From contig LS997565.1 in NCBI GenBank assembly GCA_000469685.2, forward strand, positions 27,710,645-27,774,644: 64,000 bases of DNA, written 5' to 3'. The translations under genes were made by a program, and so were the position numbers. Below are positions 24,501 to 33,870 of the stretch, piece after piece. Numbering within the stretch: the first letter of the stretch is position 1; every line of letters begins with the position of its first letter. This stretch comes from Haemonchus contortus. Taxonomy: Eukaryota; Nematoda; Chromadorea; Rhabditida; Trichostrongylidae. The notes beneath the pieces were generated by a model that worked only from the letters and a program-made list of their open reading frames with translations, made no database searches and was not told the origin of the DNA.

Positions 24501-25621
24501 AAAACCAACACGGACAACAAAGGATGTCAATCTTCGCCTGCTGAAATCTTTACCTCAACGACCGGAACAAAATGTTTCGTCAACGTCAAGAGATAATGGA
24601 AAAGGTATGATTGTGCACTTTACCTCTACAGTTACGAAAAATTGATGCGGGCAGTTAGAAACGACATACGTAAAGCTTGAAAGTGTGTTCTGCTCTCTTT
24701 CGAAAAAGGTAAAGTAGGAATGTGGAGGTTATAATGTATTTGCGTGTAATTTCTTTTAATAATAGACTCTGGCCATGTACCAGTGACAATATATCCTACA
24801 AAACCTTTGCACTCTGACAGTAGCCATTCTACAAATACATCCAAGTGCTAAAACATAAATTATGTGATTATGCCAATCGGAATCACTATCGATCCTCTAT
24901 ATACATATATACATATATAAATATATCTATATGAATTGAATCACTGCGAAAGTAAATACTTGTTACACAAAACTAGAAAAACTCCAGCGGAAAACTCGTC
25001 CGCCTTTCATCCCGGTTGTAGGTATGGGCTGCAGTAGACCTGCTGCTGGAAGCAATTGTTCCTTGTGTTCAAATTTTTATCGTCGTTGGCGTATTACCTG
25101 GAATAATCTAGTAGTCAGAGTCAATTCTTGGCTTTCTAGTACACATCATGGAAAGTTCTACTCAGTTTTCGGTGGAGATAATCATGAGTGAACTCATAAC
25201 TATCACTTTCTAGCGAAGCTGCTCCTGTTTTTAGATGGTGCATAAAATCGCAAAAAGCGTTCGTTTTCTCGTGATTATTCAACTTTTCAGCGCCTTATAT
25301 TGCAGCAGTAGACTCGAAAACTGAACCGTTAACTTCGCCTCCTCTGGCCGGATCCGACACCGTTTCGCTACTGAGGAGCATACAAGTACTAAAGGAAATT
25401 CCACGAGGCAATCAAAATGTGAACGAGGTGCGTGTTTTTTGGACTTGAGAAACTTCAAACTGCTTTAGATACGTTTTTAGTCTCCGTCAGACAGGCCGTA
25501 CGAGTCTAGTATACACAGCGAAAAGAAGAGCCTCGCCGAGGACACGGAGAATGAGGACTCTGATCTTGATATAGCGGATATTCTTAACGATTCCACCCGT
25601 TCTGCCTGGGTTCGTTTGTAA
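8902..25621 (+). CDS. Gene A: predicted myristoylated coiled-coil protein, eight exons
   Basis: Exons at 8902-8972, 11454-11574, 16255-16395, 21965-22094, 24170-24259, 24452-24604, 25291-25427 and 25481-25621. All junction phases agree and the sum is 984 bases, 327 codons plus TAA. The start MGTSASAHR fits the N-myristoylation pattern (Gly2, Ser6), suggesting membrane attachment. Residues about 30-150 are rich in heptad-like Leu/Glu/Lys (LTKAERLQLVDRAMRAEA; LSSLRSELDRMQ; ISELIKELEATKCRVEALE), so a coiled coil is expected. The C-terminal half is polar, Ser/Pro-rich and ends acidic (EDTENEDSDLDIADIL). I see no enzyme motif and do not recognise the family; a scaffold or adaptor role is only inference. 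The long introns hold most of the transposons between 9.5 and 23.5 kb. The start could lie upstream if an earlier exon exists. Confidence 0.7.
9516..9578. repeat. 63-bp near-perfect palindrome
   Basis: Two 29-base arms with one mismatch around a 5-base centre (CTGCA); each arm begins CATCTTTTCGTAGACAA. It lies in intron 1 of gene A. It could be a tiny foldback element or a recent hairpin-mediated duplication. Confidence 0.85.
9959..10458. mobile_element. MITE family M1, copy 1
   Basis: It aligns along its length with 28525-28977. Shared blocks are CAGTTCACG near the left end, a CGGACGAGTTTCACCGGC block, ATTTCCGTCAT, CTCGTCCAACCTCTATTT, and the right end TGCCTTCAA. The ends are inverted repeats of about 20 bases (AAAGGTGCAGTTCACG against its mirror ending TGTGCCTTCAAA). 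There is no transposase frame, so it is non-autonomous. Confidence 0.65.
11454..11574 (+). CDS. Gene A exon 2 (coiled coil start)
   Basis: The acceptor region reads GATTATTACAGAG; only the second AG gives the phase that exon 1 needs. The donor chosen is GAGAG|GTGGGC, which leaves phase 0 for exon 3. A better-looking donor GAGG|GTAAGG lies upstream at 11548/11549, but using it would break the frame with exon 3. The encoded segment includes LTKAERLQLVDRAMRAEA and CEGKVKGLERE. Confidence 0.6.
11955..12080 (+). repeat. tRNA-like repeat fragment
   Basis: TTGTTGGTAGAGCCC looks like a tRNA A-box region and CGGGTTTGAATCCTA like a B box, about 85 bases apart. The spacing is too long for a tRNA and no cloverleaf is apparent, so it is read as a SINE head or tRNA pseudogene. 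Confidence 0.35.
12290..12640 (+). repeat. tRNA-like SINE, best-preserved copy plus a fragment
   Basis: At 12413 AGTGGCGCAATT resembles an A box and at 12441-12453 GGGTTCGAATCCC is a perfect B box. The body follows: CCCTCTGGGGTCGATAA, CAGACTCGTCTGGGAGGATA, ACTTCGGCTGGCC, then TTGTATAGGGCC and GCATTCACAC. A piece of the same body (12295-12370) sits just before it, so two copies are adjacent. It is expected to have used RNA polymerase III and LINE machinery for spread. Confidence 0.65.
13190..14660. mobile_element. Foldback element with ~420-bp inverted repeats
   Basis: The left arm (about 13190-13610) and right arm (about 14248-14660) are inverted copies. For example GTGTGACGCACTATCAGTGA at the left inner edge is mirrored by TCACTGATAGTGCGTCACAC on the right, and the arms agree through the block beginning GCACCAGGACC. 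They are diverged by roughly 10-15%. The 640-base centre has no recognisable gene. Similar translated frames appear on opposite strands of the two arms, as expected for an inverted repeat. It lies in intron 2 of gene A. Confidence 0.8.
14661..16254. other. Intron 2 of gene A, remainder
   Basis: No host exon was found that fits the flanking phases. Minus-strand open frames at 15181-15396 and 15487-15708 contain basic and Ser/Glu-rich text but no recognisable motif or splice context; they could belong to an old element. A 26-base unit at 15702-15727 has good-looking splice sites, but the gene model does not need it. Confidence 0.35.
16255..16395 (+). CDS. Gene A exon 3
   Basis: Phase 0 at both ends, 47 codons, donor GAACAG|GTAATG. 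The acceptor sits in a tandem duplication (ACAAGGTGCTGG then ACAAGGTGCTGA), so the exon could equally begin at 16267 and drop four residues in frame. It reads VLDKVLSDQESLCAQ and later EKKVLQNTVTEQ, with three Cys residues in the middle. Confidence 0.6.
16635..18060. repeat. Tandem array of ~11 units of ~128 bp
   Basis: The word GGTCCATGGGGAC or a close variant recurs at about 128-base intervals (near 16750, 16880, 17008, 17134, 17262, 17390, 17519, 17647, 17775, 17903, 18032). Each unit includes a GC palindrome (CCGCCCCTTGTGGGCGG), CTGCCACCCACCATAAG, and CCTACCAAGTTTGAACTTTC. Units fall into subtypes differing after CACC, for example TAAGTGTTCCCATCCTG versus TTGAGTTTTGCCTCCATG. Open frames in the array are artefacts of the period and palindrome. 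The same module occurs singly or in short runs in the Helitrons of this window. Confidence 0.95.
18061..18598 (-). mobile_element. Helitron-like 5' end attached to the 128-bp array
   Basis: Reading the minus strand from 18598 gives TCCTACTTACTATAAAGCGC followed by a CTGT/GACA repeat, the same layout as the 5' ends at 34329, 53199, 60397 (minus) and 62644. Further in come three degenerate versions of the palindrome (for example GCCCACTGTGGGCGGGG), leading into the array. No 3' hairpin with CTRR could be found at the array's other side near 16500-16630, so the element is truncated or its end has decayed. Confidence 0.65.
18800..20600 (-). mobile_element. Ty3/gypsy-type retrotransposon remnant (RT and integrase)
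   Basis: On the minus strand, about 20500-20180 encodes a reverse-transcriptase palm fragment: FPRIDFANAYVQVGI, with the first catalytic Asp in DFANAY, and INTHKRLHQYNRLSLGIK. A later piece near 20070 reads HYLGCI. The YxDD box between them was not found. About 19200-18950 encodes an integrase core: DNGTLLFLDGFERFC, GLQHNISPQYHSH and ERSANTLKR, with the central DNGT Asp. The RT to integrase order matches Ty3/gypsy. Stops and frameshifts occur throughout, and neither LTR was securely identified. It lies in intron 3 of gene A. Confidence 0.75.
20601..21964. other. Intron 3 of gene A, probable upstream part of the gypsy element
   Basis: Minus-strand frames at 20584-20793 and 21396-21638 could be decayed gag/protease sequence of the element that continues at 18.8-20.6 kb, but no protease or zinc-knuckle motif is visible. 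The string GTCGAACCCAATA at about 21628 recurs at about 16520, which might mark matching LTR edges; the similarity extends only about 25 bases. Confidence 0.3.
21965..22094 (+). CDS. Gene A exon 4 (main coiled coil)
   Basis: Acceptor CGTTTGTTTTAG, donor GGAAG|GTAAAT. In phase 0 it reads NGELSSLRSELDRMQ, then ISELIKELEATKCRVEALE, a strongly heptad-like segment. It is the clearest coiled-coil exon of the gene. Confidence 0.7.
22707..23526 (-). mobile_element. CR1-like LINE 3' end
   Basis: Minus-strand frame 23526-23224 encodes the region after the polymerase core: SGFLYNDKLDLSSHCN, ICKKAYRRTYHIFKAL, RTLISAYKTYISPLVENG and KKKYIDLIEKV, all standard for CR1/jockey LINEs. A second frame (23095-22853) gives RGGQLKLSFARPETTIRRHF, the usual C-terminal piece. 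The element ends in a (TAAA)-type tail at about 22740-22707 on the minus strand. It is 5'-truncated, as is normal for LINE copies, and frameshifted. It lies in intron 4 of gene A. Confidence 0.8.
24170..24259 (+). CDS. Gene A exon 5
   Basis: Acceptor ACAGCCTTTTAG at 24169, donor GAGG|GTACGT. It completes a Glu codon with exon 4 and reads ELCRNHMSGVRPLQQ and so on to ERSEE. An earlier acceptor (TTGAACAG at 24160) would put a stop or the wrong phase in frame. Confidence 0.6.
24452..24604 (+). CDS. Gene A exon 6
   Basis: Acceptor CTCTGAATTTAAG, donor AAAAG|GTATGA; a Gly codon spans the joint with exon 5. Encodes a polar linker (SVRQDDIANGSLNDH, LRLLKSLPQRPEQ). Confidence 0.65.
25291..25427 (+). 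CDS. Gene A exon 7
   Basis: Strong acceptor CAACTTTTCAG, donor AACGAG|GTGCGT. An Ala codon spans the joint. Encodes a Pro/Ser/Thr-rich stretch and a short hydrophobic helix-like piece, SLLRSIQVLKEIP. Confidence 0.65.
25481..25621 (+). CDS. Gene A exon 8 (terminal)
   Basis: Intron 7 is only 53 bases, ending in ACGTTTTTAG. The exon reads SPSDRPYESSIHSEKK, then an acidic run, and ends DILNDSTRSAWVRL with TAA at 25619-25621. Confidence 0.65.
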   Translation, partial: SPSDRPYESSIHSEKKSLAEDTENEDSDLDIADILNDSTRSAWVRL

Positions 25622-25873
25622 TTCTAATTTACTAAAATCCATTTTCATTATCTGACTGGAAAACATATCCTTTCCTATCACTAGGCGCACCGATTCTGCG
25701 GGAAGGAATACGCTTCTTGTGGCTACGACGTGGTTTTGCTCGTAGAGCAAAAATTGAAGCAACGGCAAACGTTGCAGTTGCTTAGCCCACCGCCTTTAGT
25801 TGTATCCCACATGGAAAGCCTATTAGCGGAAAACTGCATAATATCTTCGAAATAAGTGGCAATGACAGGTCCT

Positions 25874-25879
25874 AATAAA
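25874..25879 (+). terminator. Candidate poly(A) signal for gene A
   Basis: First clear AATAAA after the stop, about 250 bases downstream. The distance is long for a nematode 3' UTR, so this assignment is tentative. Confidence 0.3.
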
Positions 25880-26164
25880 ATTAGAGTTGAGAAAGCGACA
25901 CTGTTTTCTTGCAGGAAAAGGTAGCCGTTGAGGGGAACCCCCACCTATTTCTGCTCTCCGGAGCCTTTACTCGAAACTGTCTCCGTTGGCTTTGATTCAA
26001 AACGATAGGGTCTTCTCTTAGCAGTTCCGGATTTTTAGCAATGATTCGTACTATTAATTGATGTTACTGCGGAGGTAGTGTGGTTTCAGGAAGCGTACCA
26101 TCACATGATCCTTGAAGCCAAGCCTCCTATACCTGCAAGGTCGAATATGAATGTAGCCAGGCTT

Positions 26165-26475
26165 GTATGGGAGGATAAGGGATAAGTATAAAGTTTTTGG
26201 TGTTAGTCAAACCCGTCTGAGGGATGCGCCTCCGCACTCGACTTCAATTCAGAATCGTAGTGGCGTAATGAGTGCGTATGTGGCGTCTACAATGGCTTGC
26301 GGTGCCAGCCGATGTACATGTCACTTTTTTATAATCCCAGACGGGTCTCATACCAATTATCCGACTTGGGAGGGATGAAAGGCTTAGTTGGATTGAACGG
26401 AAATCGATCCGGGACTGGGCCCTTAACCGTGCAGCGTGTGAGATAGTGCGCTATATGCCACTACCCCACCTCCGC
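26165..26475 (-). repeat. tRNA-like SINE copy, minus strand
   Basis: Read on the minus strand it gives CAGTCCCGGATCGATTTCC (degenerate B-box area), then CCTTTCATCCCTCCCAAGTC, GAGACCCGTCTGGGA, TACATCGGCTGGC and CATTGTAGACGCCACATACG. This is the same order as the copy at 12386-12637. It is a second well-sized copy and defines the family. Confidence 0.65.
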
Positions 26476-27460
26476 CTGTGGGGTGATAAAACTAGAAATT
26501 ATTACATCCTCTGACCACTGCAGACCACCAGTATAGGCCAAACGCGCATCAACTATGCCACTGTGGTTCAGAATGAAGGTCGAGGTGCTTGCCGCACGAT
26601 TCTGAATGAAGATCGAGGTGCTTGCCGAGACGAGACGGGTACGTCATAGACTGTCCTTTTATGCTACGACGCTCTAAGTGAAAGCCTTGATCTCTATCAG
26701 TAATTGCACCACCCATAATGCAGAATTTAGTAGGCTTTTTACATGGAACAGAAGTTGAAACTTCTTTTTCTACTCCATGACCTGGAGGGTGGCATGTGTT
26801 GTAGCTAGAACAGAGTGAAAGTGCCACCAACGTCTCGAGGGCAGATTTTTGGAGTGCTTCCCTTCTCCTAGGCCTGAAAGGCATTATAAGAATGTCAGCG
26901 AAATGCTTGATCCAAGAAAGAAAAGGCGACGGTGGTACGCACCCATTCGTTAACGCTGTGAAGGAACCCAATATCCTAGTAGGCATCATAGTGCTACGCT
27001 TACATGGTTCCTACACATGAGAACCGATGATCTAAGGCATCACTCACACTCGAATTCTCAAAAATCTCCTGACTGGCTAGATAGAGCGTCGCCTTACGTT
27101 TATTAATCAGAAGTTCGCGATTGTTCAGTGTCACACATATTGACAATGAAAAACCGAAAGCTACAGGTTTCATTCGGCACCGGATAACTGAATCGGGAGA
27201 TATTGGAAGGTTTGGAGACAAACGGAAAGTGGGCAGCTTGGCAGAGCCAGCGCTTGTCGCTATGTCTCTACAGGGTTTCCTAATTTAGGGGTAGTACGAT
27301 GATCTTGTGTGATGTGATAGACTGTCAGAGGTTCGTTCCTGAGCTTCAGTAGTGAATTCTGATCCAACAAGTTGAAAAGGGGTATATGAACCCTCTGTCC
27401 TACAGGCTTTCCTGTCAAGAATTTTTCTGTTTGGTCATTTCGTTAATTTTGTTTCTCCCA
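26476..27460. other. Intergenic stretch with unassigned minus-strand frames
   Basis: A 146-codon minus frame (26989-26549) is the longest open frame here. Its C-terminus runs through a short direct repeat (GAAGGTCGAGGTGCTTGCCG and GAAGATCGAGGTGCTTGCCG). No domain is recognised, and upstream minus frames at 27221-27000 do not link by clear splice sites. It may be an old element. Confidence 0.3.
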
Positions 27461-27479
27461 CCTCTTAATCTCTCTTGTA

Positions 27480-27560
27480 ATGCAGAACCAGCGGCTCGAG
27501 CTTTCCTTTGTAGCGCGCCTTTTGAGCGCATTCAATAAATAAATAAATAAATAAATAATT
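27480..27560 (+). mobile_element. LINE-type 3' tail (AATA)n
   Basis: A short GC-containing segment ends in GCATTCAATAAATAAATAAA, a run of about seven AATA units. Such microsatellite tails mark CR1/RTE-like LINE 3' ends, and a similar tail on the minus strand ends the copy at 22.7 kb. No coding part remains next to it. Confidence 0.4.
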
Positions 27561-28524
27561 TCTGTCTGTTATTCTGAAACTTGACACTTGTGGTTTCTGA
27601 CAGCAAGAATGGACTGCTAACAATAGCAGTAGACGCTGCAAGGCCAATCAAAAAAAGGAGCTGCCTGAGGAAGACACCTCGCTGGAACTTTAGCCTCTGC
27701 TGCTGAGCGACAAATTCTGCCCCTGCTGAGCTTCTTGATTTCCTTGTGTGGTATTGGATCGCCTGGCTATTAAGTATTGAAACCTTCGGTTTTTGGCCTG
27801 AGGTCGAGTATCAATGACCGATCAGGGGTAATCAGGAGCTTAATCAATGTTCCTACTGCTCCATATTTTGACATATAGATTATTAACCCTTTATTTTCTC
27901 CTCTTCTGAGTCGGTCTTGGTTCATAATAATTTTTTATTTTTCAGTCCACTCGAACTCAGTCGAGCAAGAGCCGTGATTCAGGGATCTGTCGAGAGAGTT
28001 TCACCTACAAAGCATGCACTTAATAAATATACATGTTTTATACAGTGTGGCATCTCTTGAGTGAACACCTTCAGCTTTAATGTTTGGTGATGGTTTAGAG
28101 CGTTTTTTAAGATCCAAAGACGGCTCTGAAGTTCATGAGATACCTCTTCATCTCTCATACATCTGTCGATTCTGACAGAATTATAGTAAAATATCCTATT
28201 CTGACACAACACACGCACAAGAACAAGACAACGTAACCAATTCAGTATGTAGCTTGTGCCTTATGATACTCCACTCAACTCGTTCCACCGTTCACTACTT
28301 TCTCCCACTGCATCTAACCAACATTTCCATAATCTCGAATACACAGGATAGCTGTCGAACTTCCTGATACGGTCTAAACATGCAAAACTCGAATCTACGG
28401 GTGGCATTTTACATCTTACCTACACATCCTACCTTGAAGAAGGTATTTATGTTTATGCTCAGATTCGCGCAGATAAGAAGTATCATACATACCGACTTCT
28501 ATTGACATTAGTAAGGTTGCTTAG

Positions 28525-28977
28525 TTTGAAGGCACAGTTCACGGTAAAAATGGTTTCTGAGATTCCCCTACAGGGTAAATTTGAGGCCCTCGCGCATACC
28601 ATATCTGCCACTATTAGGTCGGAAAATGGCCTGATTAGGAAATTATGAAGGCTCAAAGATTGGCCCGTGTGTATCTCGGACGAGTTTCACCGGCATTGTA
28701 GAGGCTAAACCGATCACCGCACACACTTCTGGCTCGATGTAGCCAGCTCTTTGTGCAATTGCAATAATCGAAATCTCGTCCGAATACCCCTCCCATGTTA
28801 TTTCCGTCATGCCTATCTCGTCCAACCTCTATTTCCTTACTTTTAAGGAGCCATATTTTTCCCGAAATCGGCGAATCCGCTCGCTTTCTTCACTACCGAT
28901 GAACTATTCCCAATCTAAACTTCCACTTTTCAATAAAAACGGGTACCTCAAAGTTATCGTGAACTATGCCTTCAAGA
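28525..28977. mobile_element. MITE family M1, copy 2 (best ends)
   Basis: The left end TTTGAAGGCACAGTTCACGG is mirrored by the right end CGTGAACTATGCCTTCAAG, giving terminal inverted repeats of about 20 bases. Internal blocks match the copies at 9959-10458 and, in part, 42723-42945. It is about 453 bases with no coding capacity, so non-autonomous. The superfamily cannot be named from these ends. Confidence 0.7.
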
Positions 28978-31900
28978 TAATAAGTCGTTGTGCCACTAGA
29001 ACACACCAAGGAAACGAAACAAACCCTCAATCAATGGTTATGTTCAATGTCAAGGGCAATGAATCAACATTTCTTGATTCTGAGCGAAATGTTAGCATAC
29101 ATCGAGTTGTAGCCAAATTGCTCTGTTTCTGCCGAGTTCTCCTCCCTTAGGGGTTCTGGCCAAGTTGTAGCGCCTCAAACCTATCTGAAAAAAGAGAGTG
29201 GGTCAGCCGAGTGATCGAAGAAAGAAGTAGAGCCTTGAAAGTAATTCGGACAATTTGACTGACTAGAGATCAAGAAGTGTAAATGTAGGAAAGAGGAAAG
29301 AATAAAATGAAAGATGTGGCAAAGTTCCAAATCATTTTAGGAGTGTGTAGGCATGTCTAATGCCACTTCGGTATCGATTGAAAGCTCTAAATTGAAATTC
29401 TGACTCCGTTACAGTTTACTTTAGCAATTTATTTGCTTTTTTGTAGGATAGATTGACAATAAGTTATAATCATTCGATCAATCACGTTGCAAATCGATAT
29501 TAATCGCTACCAATTGATTGGAACTTGATTGAAGAATAAGGCACCACATTTGCACATCTGCTTGAGTGCTGATGCCTAACATTGCTTCCCGAATTTTCCA
29601 TTGATTAATCATAATCGATCAGTTAAGAGGGACACTTAGACAAAGGCCATAGCGACAAACCGACGCGCCATATTATTGTTTCATATTTATCAATAAGAAC
29701 AACCATGTTGATCTGATATTTTATTTGTTTGACACACTAGGAGATATGCACAATCAAACGGCAGCATTATCCATCATGCAAAACTGCTAAGAATCGATGA
29801 AGAAGCTGTAAAAAACACCAAACAGTATGAGTTACACTACAGGAAATTCGCCGGTCAAGGTTGACCTTTTGAGCAATAGAACAGCAAGGTGGGCGAGAGA
29901 CTTGGGCGGTTTCAGCGAATTATTTTATCCTGACTGGCACTGCTATCGAGATGAATCATCATACATCGAGGCAAGGAATTAACCTGAGAATCTCAGTGTG
30001 CAAATGAGGGAGAAGGTATTCTAACAACTTTCATCAATCCTGGGCAAAAACAATTTTTGAACAGGAAGGACGACAGCGGAAGAGAAGGGAACGGTCTGCG
30101 TTTTGTTGGTTTCTTATCAATTATTTTGAAGTACTTTCATATACAGCCTTCATAGTGCAACTCAGGTCGTTGCACTACGCAAAATGTAGCACGTCAAGCC
30201 CGAGTAAGTAATTTTTGGAGTCTTCATCCCATTGAAGTTTTTGGTGACAGGTTATTAGAAATGGTGCTAGCTACAACGATAAAAAGAAGTCAATCGCTTT
30301 TATCAGAAGTATTCGGTAACTATGTAGTAACCATTCTACTCGAAAGTAAAGCGAAAAGAGCCTTGCTCGTCCCACGTTAAGCTGGTCGGTTCGTTTTCCC
30401 CCCTATCGCAAAATGAATGAGCTTCTGTGTGGTAACGGTCCTGTGCTTAATCTGCATTAATAGCAATAATGAGTTGAGTTCTAACATTTTGAATTCCATA
30501 TGTACTTCACAAAGGTAACACCTCACTATAGGTATGCCTACAATCGAGATAGAGTACTTTTCTGTCGTTTTGTCAAACAAAACCGAAACGTGGAGTGCTT
30601 CTGCGGAGTGCCTGAGTTTATATTCTCTTCAAAAGATAGTCAAATGTATTCGGATGATATTTGGTACTTACTCAAATAAAGTCACTGGTTTTTTTTGAAT
30701 GTACTCATAAATGAATAAATGCTTGCTTGTCCTGAAATTGGACTTGACGTAGGGTCATAATCATCCCGAAACACTTCAGACTGAATCCCGTTTTTTCATT
30801 TGAACAAAAAACTTTGGACCTCACACCGTCATAATCTATTTCAAAAAGGCATGCGAAAATCAGCTAACAAAATCCACATTGAACCAGCATCTTTTACGTA
30901 ATCCATTCATTCGGCCACCTAATCAGTTTTCTGAAGCCATCACGTTGAAGACCTTCAATACTCGAAGAGCCTATAATTTGTTAATTCAGCCATTCCTGAT
31001 TTACCGAACATTTACATCAGTTTGAAAGGGAAATGGCTTTTCGTAATGGAGGACTACCCTGAAGGTGTCCTCGCTGAGTTAGCTGACTGTTGAACTCTCT
31101 TTGCGAGGCTCATTGGTGGCAGAGATCCAACCGCTTGGTTGGATGTCAAACTTTATTGGACTCAAATGTAGCGATTAAAGTATAAGAATTAGGATCAAAA
31201 CAACATAAATCCCTCTAAAATAGTAGGAAAACTACGCTAAAAATCAGAGTGTCGACTGCCTACAATGTGTTGCACCTAGCTAAAGCATATTATCTATAGG
31301 TAGCAGCGTGATGGTAGTACGTTCGAGCATTCATGAGAAGGAAGTTCGACCAATCACTAGTGAAATCAATGCTAGTCTCGTTCCGATTGCGCTATGTGAA
31401 ATGCTTCCCGCCTGCCATCTCCGTCAGCATTTAAGGCGCAATTGGCTATATTGTCCTGCGTGCCTTCTCATAGCCACTACTACCACTCCAACAGCGCCAC
31501 AAGTGCGCTATCGCATGCAGCATCTATTGTTGTCTTTCCTTCTGTCATCGAAAAAAATCGAACAGGGGTCATTTTAATTCGAGCAGAAACAGTCTGCAGT
31601 GAGTTAGGTTTCTTATGAATGTTTTACACTGCTTGCTGACTTGTTACAGGATAACAGTTCCCCTCTTCCACGGCAATTTTCGATGTGAAATATATATCAA
31701 GAAAATTGGAAGAAATTGTAAGTAAAAGTTTTTTTGTTAAAGATATGATCGTTTAGCCAGTTTTCCGTTGTAAGTGTTGAGCGATTTCACGATATTAGAG
31801 GCAGATGCAGAGGATGAAGAGGATATGGCCGCGATAGTAACGCCATAAGAATTTACCTAATGTGAAACCAATTCTCGTGATTAGGTTTTCGATTCAATTC

Positions 31901-32108
31901 TCCTCGTTTTTTGTGGTTCGACCAGGCTTTGTTCAGTCATCTACATGTTTTGTGTGGTTTCGTTATCTGGAACGTTTTTTTTTTCAATTCGATGCCTTCG
32001 ATTGTGAACAACTATACAGTAGCACAAATAAGATTCATAACAGGGCTCTTACTCTGCTGATTCTTCTTTGAAATATTATGAAGCAATCAATCTATTCGCG
32101 AGATCATA
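28978..32108. other. Intergenic, nothing recognised
   Basis: No exon with supporting splice sites, repeat family or structured RNA was recognised. Open frames are below 115 codons and have no motif. Confidence 0.4.
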
Positions 32109-33375
32109 CAGGGTGCGCCCATAAATATGGTAACACTTTTCGGACCTCCGTAATTTCCTTGTTTGAAGGGTTTCTCCAAATCTGCACCTCCCCTTATGTT
32201 TATGATATACTTTAGCCCACATATCTACTTTGGTTTTCTCTATTCCTCAGATTTTGAGAAACGGTGGAGCTTCGTAGACATCCACCGACCGTACCGCCTT
32301 GCGCGCATTTGGTGAGTCTTTTCCTAGGTTCGTTCCTCGATTCAGCATTTCCCACATGACATTCTATTGAATCGTGTTGCGAGACAGGTCAATAACAAAC
32401 TCAATTAGGTGGTCTTGTTTCACGTACGACCCCTTTTCCGAATACAATTGCTTGGGAAGGAGAACCCTGCGGAACCTGCAGGAACACAAGGAAAATGACT
32501 TCTGATTTGTGTGTATGTTCTAATCCGATGGGAATAGTCTACCCAGAGTGAATATAATTGTATTCAAAAAAGATTTGGAAGCCTTACAAACTTTTTGACG
32601 AGAAGAATTTGAGAAAGAATGAAAAAAAGAAAAAACAAATGAAGTGCGCTACTTGCACGCGGCACGCGCTTTGACACACTTTTTTTATGATTAAAGGGTG
32701 TTCAGCGTGAAAGAAATGTTGAGATCCCAAAGTATACGTATATTTCACACTACGAGTGCTGAAGCCGTTGAGAAGAGTCGAATCGCCTCGCAAAGCCATT
32801 TTTCCCTTTTCATGATAGTTTGGGCTAGAATCTCTACCATCAAAGCGATATCGCAAATTTTGGTCGAGAAAAGTACAAAATTTATTCCGACTCAAGAAGG
32901 GGTTTCTGAAAAAAGAAACTGAGGGTCAAAGATATTTTTAGGGACTCGATTTGAAAATTATGGTGCACTAGCTCACGAATGGGAAAAGATCAAGGCTGGT
33001 GCTGAAGAAATGCTCTCGACCATATCCTACCTTCCTTCTACGAGTTTCTCGGACCGCAACGTGATGGGTCGCTGGGTATAGTCCATACCGGAGAGGAAAG
33101 CCTGCGCTTCAAAACGCACCACTGTTGCTGCTCCTAAGAATCATTGAAAAAAGCCCGAGCTAGTGTTTCTCAAGAAACTCTGCGTGCCACCGGCGATGAG
33201 CAGCCGAAGCGTTCTCGAGCTATAGTTAGTACAGGAGACGTTTATATAAGATGACCGTGTTTCGTTTCGTAGATGCGATGCACAGTAAATAGTTCACATA
33301 AATCCACTCTGTATCAATATGAACTGCTGTTTCTGTAGCCAAATTATTTTGTTACCACATTTATGGCGCACCCTA
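32109..33375 (+). mobile_element. Mariner-like transposon, decayed but with both ends
   Basis: The ends are inverted repeats: CAGGGTGCGCCCATAAATAT at the left and a mirror ending ATTTATGGCGCACCCTA at the right. Each is flanked by TA (32107-32108 and 33376-33377), the Tc1/mariner target duplication. The length of 1,267 bases is typical of full-length mariners. Transposase fragments on + are VFSVKEMLRSQS, KSRIASQSHF and ILVEKSTKF (32698-32890), from the segment with the second catalytic Asp, and a C-terminal piece SQETLRATGDEQPKRSRAIV ending in TGA near 33250. Frames are broken in several places, so it is inactive. Confidence 0.85.
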
Positions 33376-33829
33376 TAGAGCAGGATGACTCACCGCAGCA
33401 GGTTTTGTGTCGGTTTGGCAAATCTCTCTTTAAAACGAGTGCTCCGTTCATCGGGCAGGATCAGTTCCTTCCAGAAATTGAATTGAATTGAACTAGTTAA
33501 ATTGCTGCATCGTAAAGCTTGTATAAATAACTGAATGACCGACAACTGGAGGGAAGCAAACTGAAATCGACCACTCGTACTCATAAGAAAATTGTCGCCC
33601 AAAACTGTAAAGACATCAACGTACTGCATGGCGAAGATCTGGCTGAATAGTATGGACCACTGGCGAGCTGCGTTTACATAATGTTTAGTTAAGCATTATC
33701 TCAGGAACTCAGCTCAGAGATTTCATTAATACTCAGCGGAATTGTTCGGATTCATCGAATTCTCAATACTCTCCGTTCAATACATGACTTTATATTAAGG
33801 CCGTTTTCAAAGATCCACAGTAATCCTCC

Positions 33830-33840
33830 CACTTTTCAGG
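33830..33840 (+). promoter_or_regulatory. Acceptor before gene B start codon, probably spliced-leader
   Basis: CTCCCACTTTTCAG is followed about 30 bases later by the ATG at 33871. The frame has a TAG between the acceptor and the ATG, so this exon cannot continue an upstream coding exon in that frame. A trans-spliced leader is the natural nematode explanation; this is inference. Confidence 0.5.
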
Positions 33841-33870
33841 CAATAGCATGCCACTCCATTTGAAGCGGCC

